Shown: positions 11,484 through 23,768 of the stretch, piece by piece
Position numbering within the stretch: the stretch's first letter is position 1
Layout of the letters: every line of letters starts with the position of its first letter
From: Collybiopsis luxurians FD-317 M1
Taxonomy: Eukaryota; Basidiomycota; Agaricomycetes; Agaricales; Omphalotaceae
Length of the DNA stretch: 64,000 nt
Reading direction: 5' to 3'
NCBI GenBank assembly: GCA_000827265.1
Contig: KN834870.1
Location: 56,547 to 120,546 of the forward strand
Made by a program: the position numbers and the translations under genes
Notes under the pieces: model-generated
Database searches by the model: none
Told to the model about the DNA's origin: nothing
The model's input: only the letters and a program-made list of their open reading frames with translations

Positions 11484-12885
11484 ATGGAGTATCTCGACAA
11501 TCTCGCTATAGCCCGGATCACAAGCAGCATCAAAGCAGGTCGTCGAATCTCAGCGAATATTCCGTCCACGCCCAAAGCGGGACTAACCATAAGACTAAAG
11601 CATGATAGCGACGATATCATCAGAAGCGTTTCACAAGCCAAATTTGCCAGTATTCATCGCCATATTGAATTCGCTCAGGTCAGTTTTACGTCGTTTCCAA
11701 AATTCAGTGGGATCTTCTAATGTTCATTGCATAGTATCTTGCTCGTCTTTGCTCCGTATCGGCCGTAATCCGCGCCATTATCGAAGTTCTAGATGTCAAT
11801 TCTCGCCCGTGGACAGAATTCGGTAGCGTGGAGGGATCGGAAGCCTCATGGCGTGCGGGAATCACTTCCGGCGAGGTCAGGAAAGAAGTCATTCTGAAGA
11901 CCATTGTAGATGCGGGTAGAAGGTTGTCAGACTTGAAAGAGATTTGGTAATACCTTACTCTTGTTCTCAATACACGCTCAAATAAACTGATAGAGATATT
12001 TCTTCTCGCTCAGGCTCGCCCTTCCTGAAGAGGCTCGGAGTTTAGATGAATCTCTATCCAGAAATCCTGTTCGCTCTACGGTACAATCTCACTCCCTCTC
12101 TCTCATCTTCGGTGCTTCATGAGTCACTCCCTTTGAACCTACCAGAAGTCTCGAAAGTCAAGACGCATTCTGGGGGAAAAAACAAATTTACCAGGCACCT
12201 CGGTCACCCATAGTACGTACATTCACTCTAGATTGCGAAGTTTGATTAACATACACATATAGGTGCTTCGATATCCGCTCTTAAAGTGATTCGTCTTGCC
12301 CTTCTTATATTCAAAAATTGACTCGTGTTTCAGGTTAAACGAAAAGCACCTACAGAATCCACGCTAGAAGGATCTGCCTCTCTTGTGCTCAAGAGGCAGA
12401 AGCTGCGGGAGCCAACCGTTGTTGATCCTTCCTCGGTCAGTTCATCTCTCCATTATCCTTGTCACGGTTCCACCGACGAACGACATACATAGACCTCAAG
12501 CTCTACGGGCTCCATTAGCTCAAGGCGTACAAGACAGGTAACGTGTCATTTTCGTGACTCGACTACTCCCTCTAACTGATTAGTTTTTCAGTCGTATTCC
12601 GCCCGTGCTCGACCGGTCACAAGGAATGTTTTGTATCGCCTAGAGGAACAGACATCGTACCTGTTTGACGAGACTTCGAGACAAGTCAAGACTGTCCAGC
12701 GATTTTCCGTCGTCGCCGAGGCAACTACTCAGTACACCGAGGAAGGGATTTTGTTCCTTGACGAAAACGAGGCACTTCCGGTCAGCAAGAAGGTTGTTCG
12801 AACGAGAAGAGCTGCGATGAAGGCGATGGAGGCGGCGATGAGTGAATTTGAGGCCCAAACCGATGCAGTTGAACAGTTCTTTTAA
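11484..12885 (+). CDS. Hypothetical protein, 8 exons, basic and NLS-like segments
   Basis: Eight exons join without frame breaks: 11484-11678, 11735-11946, 12014-12080, 12146-12212, 12263-12285, 12334-12435, 12493-12537 and 12592-12885. They total 1005 nt, or 334 residues. All introns are GT-AG and about 50-67 nt long. Residues 1-140 look globular and helical. The middle (about 155-240) is polar, with clusters KSRKSRR, VKRKAP and LKRQKLRE that resemble nuclear localisation signals, followed by a Ser/Thr-rich linker with SRRTRQ. The last 100 residues are Glu/Ala-rich and probably helical or coiled-coil. I do not recognise the family; a nuclear or chromosome-associated role is only a guess from composition. 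There is no signal peptide or TM segment. Confidence 0.75.
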
Positions 12886-12911
12886 CATGACTTTCTTGGT
12901 TTCAATCTGGT

Positions 12912-13050
12912 CGTTCAGCAGCTTGTTCTATTGTCTTCACGAATTCATGCCCTTGACGATCCATACAATGGTATGGTCCCAATCAGGCAGTTCAGCAACT
13001 TTTCCCTTTCTGTTCACGAATTCATGCCCTTTACGTCCGTACGATGGTGT
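12912..13050 (+). repeat. Two-copy tandem repeat of about 77 bp
   Basis: TTCACGAATTCATGCCCTT followed by ACG, a short variable stretch and ATGGT occurs at about 12936 and again at about 13013. The upstream segments (GTTCAGCAGCTTGTTC and GTTCAGCAACTTTTCC) also match, giving two imperfect copies in the 3' flank of the preceding gene. Confidence 0.55.
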
Positions 13051-13256
13051 TTGCAATACAGTATGTATGCGAAATTAGTACTCTTGGAATAGACAGCTAT
13101 AGCTCAGGTCGTGCTCAAGTCAAATGAGAACTGATTTCGAGATTCATATTTACGGCAGAACCTGGTGCTAGCGAAGGGTGTACATAGAATTTGAACAAGT
13201 GCGTAGGTCATCATCGGGTAAGAAATATTTTACATAGATTTAACTCATAATTGAGT

Positions 13257-15568
13257 TTACAACGCCTCTCCCGCCAACCAACGCTGCACCATCGTCAGCG
13301 CCTCCTTGGGTTTATCGTACGGAACCTATTCAAAAACCAAAACCCATGAACGAATCAGTTCACGAACATGAACATACCCTCACAAAATCCAAACTCCGAG
13401 GGACCAGAAACAAGAGATAACATAAATAGGGAACGAGACATACCATATGCCCAGCCCCGTCTACAGTAGCAAACGTAAACAACCCATTCTTCGCACTCCT
13501 CGTCACACCCGCTTTAACACCCCCGACAGTCCACTCTCTCAACTTTTGCGAACGAAACTCCTCTTGACCACTCCACTCCAATGCCAACGTCCAGCGCTCG
13601 TTCCCAACCCAATTGCATATCCAGTCGTACGAGCCCACTGCGCAAACGTAAATCATAGTCAAACGGAAGAGCATTAGCGTAGGTGGGATTGGAAAAGGAC
13701 CATGTAGGAGTGACGAAGAAAGGGAGGATGGAGGAGGAGGGACAGCTTACCATAAATCAACACCTTCACCCCTCGTTCCAGAAGCCCCGCAACATACAGC
13801 TTACTCGAATGAACTACATCCAGCATTCCAGAAAACGCCGCACCGACATCATGGTTGCAAGAACTAAAGTTGGCCGATACAACCGTATCGACGCCCAACT
13901 TCTTTCGAGTCGATTTGGTTGATAAAAAGTTAGATATCACGCTACGTGGATTAATGTCAACAGCAAGTATCGAGTACATCCCAGAGAGATGATAATGGGT
14001 TAGTAAGATGAGGAGAAAGGATGTGACAGCGAACATACGCAGTAACTGGATAACAAAGCGTCGTGGCTACAGAGCCATTGCACGGGACGCTGATATCATA
14101 CGGGTTGGTCCCTATTATAAGCGCAAAGGTACATAAGAACCAAACACTAAAATCGATAACCTCCAAAGCGAGAGTCGACCACCTACCAGATTCTCTAAAC
14201 GGAGCAGAAAGCATACCAGAGCAGAAATTCGATGCCGCACCACAACCGATAGCATCGAACTGGTCGATACAACTTTCCCGAACCATTTTCTGGCAGCGAG
14301 GAATCTGCAAAATGCATCATGTTAGCTCTATTTTCGACTTGATTTGCCAGTAAAACATGCTGACGATATTCTTCATCGCGACGCAAGTGCTGATGTCGAG
14401 AGTTGGAGTGACGGACGCAGGGGTACAAGCCATGTCGTAGTAGGACGGAATCATCGTTTCCCAGTCGGTCATTCCGTTTCCTTTACCAGATAAGTGAGTT
14501 CAATAGAGTCGAGAGGTGATGTACGATGGTGACAATACCGATCATGATCGATTTGAGATTGATAGGCGTTACTCCGGCTTTGACGAGAAGTGCATTCTGG
14601 TCATAGATGGCAGAGGCGAAGACAGGGAGATAACGGCCCTGTTGGGAGAGAAAATAAATTGAGTAAAATAATTCAAAGCATACGAATATCGAGAACTCAC
14701 CCCATAGGATTCACCAGCCATATGGAAAGCTCTACCCTTGAACTTGTGGAAATTCTCGAAGAATATCGATACAAACGCCGCTATGTCTTTAGCTGCTTCT
14801 TCAGTCGTGCTCTGAGAAGTTCGATCAGCGATGAATGTCGAAGAGGGCGGAAAAGAGGACATACGACGGTCTCCCCATATTCAGCATAAGAGAATCCTAC
14901 ACCAATAGGTTGATCTATGAAGAAGATATTGGCATTCGTGTTCCACGACTCTGGGTGAAATTTCGGTCCATCGTCATCTAAAACTCTGCATGGACCTAAA
15001 TCCCTCGAGATTCACTCGATCCAGAATTAATCATCTAATCAGGCTCACGCACCCAATTCCATGAAAAGCCCGAGCGAAGAAGAACAGCCAGGTCCTGTTC
15101 CAATATTACTACGGCCACTTCTCATCTACAAAAAGAGGCATTTTACCGCCATTCGTCCAGAAAATCACGTCGTCTCTGTCTGGATCGTTTCGGCTTTCAA
15201 AGAAATAGAAGAAGAGATGTCTCGCTTCAATGTCGATGTAACCGGTATAGCCGCTGTGAACGAAAGCAAGAAGACAAATTTCAGAGCCCGAACGAGATGA
15301 AAGCTAGGTTTCTGATAGCTGACTTGACTGTAGGATCACAGAAACTACTCTTCTTAATTCTGACGCTATGCCTTGGAAAGAAAGGATGCTTCAAAACAGA
15401 AAATTGAGATTCTTGCACATAAGATAGAGATTCGAGAGGCGTGAAGAATTCCGAGTCGCTCCAGCTATGGCTGAGGCTCAAGATCGGAGAAGCCAAAGGT
15501 AGCTGCAAAGAGACAGCTCCTAGTACCAGCGTCACCGTAGTCAGTATGCTGAGGGGTCTGGCGAACAT
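13257..15568 (-). CDS. Secreted serine carboxypeptidase (peptidase S10, carboxypeptidase Y-like)
   Basis: Twelve exons join in frame to 498 residues: 15568-15324, 15253-15147, 15094-15053, 14995-14865, 14811-14701, 14638-14539, 14480-14365, 14304-14187, 14111-14039, 13941-13751, 13637-13444 and 13325-13257. The product removes C-terminal amino acids from peptides in the secretory/vacuolar or extracellular space. An N-terminal signal peptide (about 1-26) and a propeptide precede FCDPTVNGYTGYID. The family hallmarks are all present: NGGPGCSSS (about 115-123), SerCys-type nucleophile GESYGG (Ser about 210), catalytic Asp in SYDWICNW (about 416), and catalytic His in GAGHMVPYD (about 475). The length is normal for the family. 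The model rests on frame continuity across eleven introns and on all three catalytic motifs. The vacuolar or extracellular destination is not decided by the sequence. Confidence 0.93.
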
Positions 15569-15632
15569 GGAGGTGAGAATAGAACTACATTGATTCAGAT
15601 GCTGGCGGTCAAGAGCGCTCACACGACCAGCT

Positions 15633-15930
15633 TCCAGCGCTAAAGTAAAAAATTATAAGCGCTGCAGCTGACAGCAACATGATTTTTTGTCCACCGAAGG
15701 ACGGCGAAGAGTGAGCAAAAATGGAGATGTACAAGACTTGTCTGAGGCATGTCTGCGCAAATCTTGTGCCAAATAATCGCTACAAATGTAGACACCCTCA
15801 TACACAACGAGGATTTTTTTACTCGAGGAAGCGGGGAGTGGGGTTTAAACAGGCATGGCCAGTCCAGTCTACTAGTACTAAACCTTACTTTTCTCCTCCA
15901 CCGTATCCAGTCCCTCCCATCCCCACCCAC
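15633..15930. repeat. Duplicated intergenic segment (partner at 29140-29423)
   Basis: This segment, between the carboxypeptidase start and the end of the glutaminase fragment, recurs at about 29140-29423 with only scattered differences. It contains an inverted repeat CAGCGCT...AGCGCTG around an AT-rich loop (about 15635-15665), also kept in the partner copy. It seems to be 3' flank that travelled with the glutaminase fragment. Confidence 0.7.
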
Positions 15931-15932
15931 TC

Positions 15933-17154
15933 TTAATAATATTCCGGTGGAAGTCTTATTCTTATCTCCTCCATTTCCCTCCGTAACCTGTCTACCTCCC
16001 CTCTCAAGACATCAGTATCCCCAGATGTATCTCTTTGAGAAGAAAGAGCTGGTGTAATAGAGTTCCTTGAATTTCGTTGCCTTTTGGCGCTGCCTGGAAA
16101 AGAGTCTGCGTTATTGGGGCTGTTATTGTCATTCGAGATGCTTTTTATGGGGAGGAGAATGCCCTGTTGTACACCTTGTACACCTTGTACATGAGCCTCA
16201 GATCCTGCATACCAATGAGCAAGATGAGAAGGCTGAGCCTCGGTTCCATTATCAGTGTAGGGCTCAATGTGCAACTCCCTTCTAGATCTAGTAAAGCGGC
16301 CAGATGTTGTTTGATCGTCAGGACTTCTGCTTATCCAATGACGGCGGTAAAGGTAGGCTGCAAGAGTCAAGACGGTGGTAAATGCGACAGTACCAATGAC
16401 ACTTCCGGCAATTACTCCAGCTTTAGATTTACCCGAGTGAGAGCTGTTACTACCCCCTCCGTTCCCGCTCTCTCCCGCATCCTTGCCGACTGAGATCGCT
16501 TGTTTCGAGAGACTAAGAAAATTAGTTTCAAAGCGTTGAGTGATGTAACTTAACCATCAGTTCTATGACTCGGAGTCAACACTTACTTGAGAGCAAGAAG
16601 AGCGTACATTGATCCTTGTGCAGGGCTGCGATGAGAGAAAAGGGTCAGTCATATAATGAAAGCTTGAGGTATGATAAAATACGCACTTCGCAGCGCCACC
16701 TATGATGCTCCCATCCGTTGCACTATATGTTGTAAGGAACACAACAAATGCCTCTCGATTTGATGCAGCTGCATGTACCAATGCCACCAGTGAATCCCTT
16801 GTGTTTGTATCTGTAGAGGTCCCCGCAGTGAGAAGTGTCCAGTGTGACTGAGCGACTGTGTCATTGCTGCTGTCATACGCCAACCCAAATGGTTGAGCTG
16901 CACAGGAAAACCCCATCCATAAGTAAAAGTACTAGCATGAATGGGGTTGAACTCCAACCTGTGGAAATGGCAGTTGAATACCACGAAGTTTGATTGCTGT
17001 AGATCTAAGGAAGTTAGAGATTAGAGTTGTTTGGTAGTGGCTCGAACTTGTTTTAAATAGGCAGAACTTACATTATCATCCACAAGATCAAAACCAAGGA
17101 GTTTGTCAGGGTAGAGATCATATATCAAACCCCAAGAACCCAAATTGCCATACT
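15933..17154 (-). pseudogene. 3' half of a glutaminase A-like gene with TM tail, severed by a mobile element
   Basis: Reading on the minus strand from 17154, the sequence enters mid-gene at YGNLGSWGLIYDLYPDKLLG. It continues through exons encoding QSHWTLLTAGTSTDTNTRDS and TTYSATDGSIIGG, matching the C-terminal DUF1793 region of fungal glutaminase A. A Gly/Ser linker follows, then a TM helix (AGVIAGSVIGTVAFTTVLTL), then a basic cytosolic tail and a coiled-coil stretch (EVDRLRREMEEIRIRL). It ends LPPEYY and a stop at 15933. The reading is open; what is missing is the first two thirds, found at 26260-28634 beyond the inserted element. A run encoding VQGVQGVQQG comes from a short tandem repeat near 16165-16190. 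Confidence 0.8.
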
Positions 17155-17293
17155 TGCGGGGTGGGCCATTGCGCTTCGCGCGTGGCATGTATGAGTCCGG
17201 ATACTATATATACTCACACTCAAATTGACTTTGTATAAGTGGACGTGGTCAGGTAGGTGGACGTGGCTTGTATTTTCCCCTTGAGATATGTCG

Positions 17294-20200
17294 CTACAAC
17301 TTACAGTATAGAATCATTGAAACTGTACCTGATGAACACCCGAGTAAGTCAACGCTGGCTATTTCCACTTCTTCTAATACAGCGCAGCTGCAGTTTATCA
17401 TTCCGTCGTGAAAATAAACGTGGCCCTCGCTGTTTATTATCCTGCAGGTGAAGTGCGCATGCTCTCGACTATAATAAGCTAGCCCTTTCAGTCAGTAAGT
17501 TACAACTTCACCATTAATGCTTGCCATTATCTTGCTTTCTATATTGAAATCACCCATTCCGTCCACCCCAAACGCGATGATTGGCGGCGCATGGAGTAAT
17601 TCCACATACCTGAACATGCCTCCACCACAAACTTTGCAGTATGTACTCATCTCATAACGCTGTGTGTTTTGTAACCATGCTGACATGGATTCAGGAGGGG
17701 TTGTAAATGGTCCGGTCAGTAAAGAGGATATGTAGGGTCTAGGTTGCCTCGCAGGTTGATGACCGGCTTTGCACTCAGTCCTGAGTTTGACACAAGGAAC
17801 ATTCATGCGCAAAAGTTCATTGACCACCTCAGCAGAGCTGGTATAACGACCCTATTGCAGTGATGAAATATGTGCAACAGATTTGCGAAATGTGTCCCTG
17901 ATAGACTCTAAAGATGTTTCTGTGGTTACATGTGAATGAAGCGATTGGCCTATGCCTTTAAGGTGGACATACACTTCGAAGAGGTGAGGCCATTCCATCC
18001 AAATCTGTTTCAAGACCAGGAATGGTGCATCATAGGTGCAACTGTTATTAGACCATCGTAATCGCAGGTGTAAACTCTCATTTGTATACCTTGTCTGCAT
18101 GTCTGTATTCTGCAAACTGGGGTCATCAATGTGTGGTTGTGAACTGGGAGGAGTAAGCAGACCTTTCCCTGAGCTGTTAGGTCCATTGGATTCTAAACCA
18201 AGTGACAAGGACTTGGAAGCTGGTGTACTATGCAGGGGCCTGGTTGATGAATCAACTCCTTTGGATGTCGGCAATGCTTTCACAGGTGCTTTTCCAGGTT
18301 GCGAACTAGGTGGTGTAAGCAGTCCACTGGTTGATATCTTTTGTTTCTTACTAGTCTTGACTGCTGACTTGCAGCTCTCTGAGTCTGGTTGTTTACATTT
18401 CATTCCAGTTAAAGCAGTAGCATTGTCAGTGGAACTACTCAGCAGAGCAACATTCTGGCTATTCGATTTTTTCTTGCTTTTGTTAAATTCGCTCTTGTCG
18501 ACAATCGACCATGGCAAGTCAGAAAAAGCTTCGTCCAAGTATGGATCCTTATCAGACCACCTGATAGCAGTATGTATGTTCTCTGGAATATAATCTTGGC
18601 CTTTCCACTTATGAAATGATTCAATGAGGAGAGATCGGGTCGTGCCTTGGACAGATGCATCCAATGCCCCCTTGTACCTTAGGCGCATAATATCATCAAG
18701 TAACTCTAGCTCACAAAATTCCTTTCTTAATGAACCAGATGCACCTCCAGTTACTAATCTAGAATCAAATCCCTGCAAGATTGTAGTATTGGAGTTAGAC
18801 AGGAAATTTAGGATAAAGGGGAGAATATGAACTTTGAGTAGAGGGAGAGTAATCAGTAGGGTTGCTTTTCACTTCATTAGCAAAATGCTGCATAGAGGAG
18901 AAGGTAACAACACCCTCTGAGACAGCGAGTGCAATCTCTGTAAAGTTAAGTGCAGATGCAAAGAATCCCAGCATAAGTTGCACTTCAAGCCCAAACAGAG
19001 AGAGATCCAATTGATGTAAGACTTGTTTAGTTTGACCAGATTCAAAAACCATGGGGTCATAGATGCATGAATGTTTGACAACACTGGAAGTTAAGAAGAT
19101 GGCGGTGAAGTGACTGTCTTCAGCTGGAGTTAACTGAGGTCCTTTATCAGTGTTAACAACAGTGACGCACAAGGGATCAGCCCTGGAGGGGTTGATCCAA
19201 CATGTACAGTGACTGAAGATGACAGTAGTAAGCAAGCTCCTAACACAGAAAGGAATTTGAGCAAGAAAAATGGGAAAATATCAAATAAGCAGATCATACC
19301 TGTGCACAGGCAGACTCAGGCCAGAAAACACCTCAGAGAAAGATAACCAGTCAAACTTGTCTGTTGGAACACCTGCCGAAGCTATAGGGTAAACGAGTGG
19401 CATTCTGGAATGATGGAAGAAAAAAAAATCAACAATGATGAATGGCAGAAGAATAGAGCCACTCACAATCTGTTCTTAACATTTTGATAAGTGTCAATGA
19501 GCTCAGGAGCCATGAGATCAGAAGAGGGACAACCATCAGCACCCAAACCGCCGTCATTGAATAAGGCTTGATTGGACAACGGGTCCTCAGAATGCTGGAA
19601 GGAAATGTTCAAGGTGACAGAAGAAAGTGCACCTGTAGGCATATTTCCATAAAATGAGGACATATTGTTGGGAGTAGGATCAGGGAAATTTGATGAGGTG
19701 GGTGCATGGGAATCAAAGGACACAACTGGCACACGAGGGCCAGACAGAGAGAGAGGATGGGAGGCAGAACATGTGGGACAATGCAAGGACAAAGAACAAT
19801 GGGTGACTGTTTGCTGATGAGAGGGAGAGAGTGAATCATGCACAGGATCAGGGCACAATTTAGCTTCACTACATTCTGTAAGTGCCTTGGTAATAGTAGA
19901 CAGTCTAGCCTGTGAAGCTCTTGATCCACTAGTAGTCACATTAGGTCTGTCAGAAGGAGAACCAACAATGACAGGGAACTCAGATGACACTGAGGGAGTA
20001 GTGGCAACATCAGAACAATGATGAGATGATGGTGTACTTGGAATATGCAGACAGAGTGCAGGAATAGAATCCAGGTTCTCTGGAAGATCCATATCGAGAT
20101 CATCCAGCTCCTTGTCAGTGACACGAGGATTAATGAAGGACAATGGTGATAGAGGAATAGAAGTGCATAAATGATAACCATGGGAGGCAACACTTGGGAA

Positions 20201-21153
20201 CTGGGGTGGCACAGAAGGAAGTTCATCACAACTGGAAGAATTGAGGAGGTTGAGGTGCTTGCAAGAGATAGGACTATTGTCCAAGCTCAACAGAGGAGAT
20301 TGAAGAGAGGAATCAAAGCAATCCAGGTGATGCTCCACAGATGGAGCAGCACAGACAGGAAGTGGCGAAAAGTGTCAGGAAGGGGAACGGGCAGGCCCAG
20401 GTGAAGACACATGTGGATGTGTGGCGTAAAATCTGACACCATGGAAAATGATGTATTCAGGAACCACAGGAGATGATGAATCATCATCTCGCATCATAAC
20501 CCTGGAACACTTCGAAGGGGAGGCTGAGGATGCAGACATAGTAGACATGGAGGGAGAGGATGACTGACTGAAAAGTCAACAGTTAGCCAACAAAAAAACA
20601 GAGAGAAAGAAAACATACATAGGTCTTTTGTGAGGAGAGGCAGAAGCAGTGGAGCCAGGGGTATCATATGGAGTGTCACACCTAGACTGAACAGGCATAG
20701 GCAGGCAAGAAAGCAAAGTTCTTCCAAGAAGATCACAAGAAAAGGGAGCAGGCAAAGATGGAGGGGCAACAGGGAACTGATCATCCAAGGGCACATCAGA
20801 AGATTGTGCAGGACAGTTGACAAGGTTGGAAAGAGATATATGATCAACATGTTCAAAAGTCTCATTGGAGTCAGAGGCCGAGTTAGATTGAATGGAGAGC
20901 AAATCATCATCTGCAGAGTTGACTGTGTTGACGCAAGAGGCAGGGGATGTACTGCAGTCAATATCCTTGGGAGTGACAAATTTGAAGTCCTCTGAATCTG
21001 CAGATTCATTACTAGGGACTTGGAGATCTGGGACATGAGATAAAGGGCCAGATAAAGAATCCAGAGATGGACCAGAATTGGAAGGGATAGGAAGGGGAGA
21101 TGAGGGAATGGGATTTGAAGACAGACAAGAATGGAAAAGGGTCGCACTATTGC
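17294..21153 (-). pseudogene. Element-encoded protein with UCH/papain-like cysteine protease domain, decayed
   Basis: Minus-strand exons give a long Ser/Pro-rich N-terminal part (about 21153-19465) that contains HKRP-type basic patches. A structured middle follows (TDKFDWLSFSEVFSGL at about 19350; SHFTAIFLTSSVVKHSCIYD at about 19100), then about 300 residues from 18778 starting GFDSRLVTGGASGSLRKEF. The C-terminal part looks like a ubiquitin-hydrolase-type fold. It has a Cys box NNSCTYDA (18026-18049), a CKVCGGGM zinc-like knuckle, and a His box EHAHFTCRI followed by VYFHDGM (about 17390-17464). The reading is broken by in-frame TAG (17852-17854) and TGA (17492-17494), each of which can be explained by one C-to-T change. 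Such domains recur in repeat-encoded Agaricomycete proteins. I infer, without proof, that it is an accessory protein of this element. The first exons are uncertain. Confidence 0.6.
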
Positions 21154-23070
21154 CTAATAGAACAGAGAGAATAAGTAAGAATATTTGAAGACAGAGCAGG
21201 ACATACCGTTGGCAGCCAATGCAGACATTTGTTGATTGACAGGAGAAGGTGAAATGGAGGCACAAATATAAGCAGAGTCAGAGTCCCTGTAAACAAAGTG
21301 ACAAATGAGATGGCAAAGACCAGGAGAAACAAATTGATACACACGTATAAGCATCAGAGGGATACTTGGAGTTAGGCCTAATGGGACAACCTGATCAACT
21401 CATGCTAGAAAGTACAAATGGTGAGCAGTGACAAGATGTGGTGGAGAGAAAGTAGGACACTAACATCAACATATTTTTAGTGATTGATATTAGGAGAGGT
21501 AAGAAATGAGATAAGAAGTAGGCAGAGCTGGAGAGTATAAGAATGGGGATGAAGAAAATGAATCAGACAATAGGCAGAGAGTATATAAGAAATATAGGGA
21601 AGGAGGAAAGATATCAAACCCAAAAAGAAAAATAATTATAAAATAAACAATGTGCAAAAATTCAGACAGTAGGGTAGAACTAAAAGAAGAAATAAGAAGA
21701 TTGTAATGAGACAGTGACACATACAGCTGCATCAGGAAGAAGACCCAATAAAAAAGAGGTCTGGAATGGAAACTTCAGGACCAGGTCGAACGAATGTTGA
21801 GTGGCAACGAGGTCAGAGAGGTCACTGATTTGAAAGGAGGAAGTACCAAACATTGAATGCCAAAAAAAAAAATGAGACATTGCTGTCTAGACAATATAGA
21901 GAGATTCACATTAAAGAGCACTCAGCCCAATCAGTACGGAAGGATCTACCAGCAAACAAAGAGAAAACACCGACGGACAGGCAAAGGAGGTGATTAATGA
22001 AAAGGGGGCAGCGAAGATATCCAATGAAGTAACACAGAAGAGCAAAGAGACAGACAGAGGGGTTCCAGACTTTAATTAATTAATGGAATAAAAAAGGATA
22101 GATGCAGAGCTGTACAAGGTAAACAGTGGCAGGTGAAGGTAAAAGAAGATGGCTCTGTGAGACCAACTCAGAGGAAGCCCCAGGGAGTTGCAGAATCAAG
22201 GAGAAAAAGAAAAAGATGAAAAGGTGTAATGGAAGAGAAAGGTCAATCCCGAGACAAAGGCAAGGAGGATGGGAGGAGCAGGCTGAGGCAATGCGAGGGA
22301 AATGAGGGCAAGGAGAAACAGGATTTGCAAATTGTGAGTGGAGAACAACAGTAAATCTAGATGTGCATCGGCGGCTGAAGCAGGTTATGAAAAAATGGCA
22401 AGGAAAAAGAAAGGAATGCCAGAGGCAAAGGCAAAGAGTAATGACATGACAGGGCCTGGGCAAGGCAAAGGAAAAGAAGGAGAGCAGAAAGAGGATTTGC
22501 AGATTGTACGTGGAGCAGGACAGGTAATTTAGATGAGCATTGGGGAGGGAGCAGGAAATGAGAAATTGCAACAAGGAAGGGACATAGCATAGAGGAGATA
22601 AAGAAGGTAAAGATGGTGAAGTATATAACACAAATGAGGAAGTGAGGTACAAAGTAGCATACAGGATGATTGATAATCTGTATGACAAACAGGCAAGTGG
22701 TGAGTAAATTGATGACTGGGGAAAGAGCCATGCACTTACAAACTGACAGCGCAAAGCCTTGCAGCAATACAAGCGAACTGAGAAAAAGAGAGACCAATGC
22801 AGACCCAAGTCAAAGACCTGTGCCTCATAAGTTGGAGGAAGAAAAGAGATGGCAGAACCGGGACTGGCTGTGAGACAGATATGAAAGAGAAGAAATCCAA
22901 TACCACATCCAAGGTATAGTGGAGGACAAATGGCTTGCACCCATAAAAAAGCCAAGGTAAGGCAAGGAAGCATTGAGAATGGGAGTGACATTGATGAGAT
23001 TGCAGGGGTAGAAAACATATACAGCATTTGAAGCAAAGTGTAACAATATCTGGACTTGGAAGTGAGTGAT
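21154..23070. other. Inner part of the element without a defined gene
   Basis: Purine-rich on the plus strand, so the minus strand shows long Leu/Ser/Cys-rich open frames that look like composition artefacts. Upstream exons of either neighbouring element gene may lie here but could not be traced. Confidence 0.4.
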
Positions 23071-23768
23071 TCAATGAAGACATCAATGCAATAATTGACA
23101 TATACGCAGAACTAGTGAGACACATAGGTGAGATTGAAAGTTTCGAAATTAAAGAAAGTGAAGGACGGCGGATGCTCAAAATAGGAAATCATGTTTTCAC
23201 ACCCAAATGGGAAGCCCCCACCATGGAATGGTTCACACCCCTGTGTGAAGTTGATCCTGATGGAACAATTGAGAGTATGAATATGGAACACAGTTTGTTC
23301 ATGCACAGAGCAGAAAACATGGTGGATTTTGGAGAAGAAAGGTCCAAAGGAGAAGGAGAAAAGAGGTATGATTCAGTGAGTTACAATATTGTCAATGACC
23401 GAGCAATGCAGGATGTACACAATGAGCCCTCAGAAGATACACATAGGGGACATTGTCGATGTGGCATTCTCAATGGTGGCTATACCTACAAAGCAAGGAA
23501 TGAGAACATTGCTCATGCTCAGAGCTATTACACTGTTGGATGGAACACACACACAGGTAAGAAGGAAACTGGAGGAGACGAAAAGAAAACTGACAGGACA
23601 TAGAATTGGATAAAGGCACAGATGTGAAGCAAAACAACAGGAAGTGTCCAAGTTCAATTGAAGAAGAGGTCTGCATTCGATGATGAAGTGGAGAGGGACA
23701 TGGAAGAGGCAAGAAAAAAGCTGAAGGGATTGGCAGTGAATGAGAAAGTGAAGATGGTGGAAGGGTAA
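23071..23768 (+). pseudogene. Element-encoded plus-strand ORF, 3' part
   Basis: The reading EDINAIIDIYAELVRHIGEI starts near 23076 and runs to 23365, with WEAPTMEWFTPLCEVDPDG and NMVDFGEERSKG. A short GT-AG intron (23366-23411) joins it in frame to MYTMSPQKIHIGDIVDVAFS and the following block IPTKQGMRTLLMLRAITLLDG. A last coding piece (about 23643-23768) reads LKKRSAFDDEVERDMEEARK and ends at TAA. The join to that last piece is not clean: every acceptor I tried leaves a stop or a frame break. I believe this type of C-terminal domain occurs in repeat-encoded basidiomycete proteins but cannot name it. The upstream exons are not resolved. Confidence 0.5.

Noticed and set aside
18036..18593. 185-codon plus-strand open frame
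   Set aside because: Lies antisense to the coherent UCH-like protein exon and shows no motif of its own.
22080..23036. 318-codon minus-strand open frame
   Set aside because: Leu/Ser/Cys/Phe-rich throughout with no motif; it mirrors a purine-rich plus strand and looks like a composition artefact.
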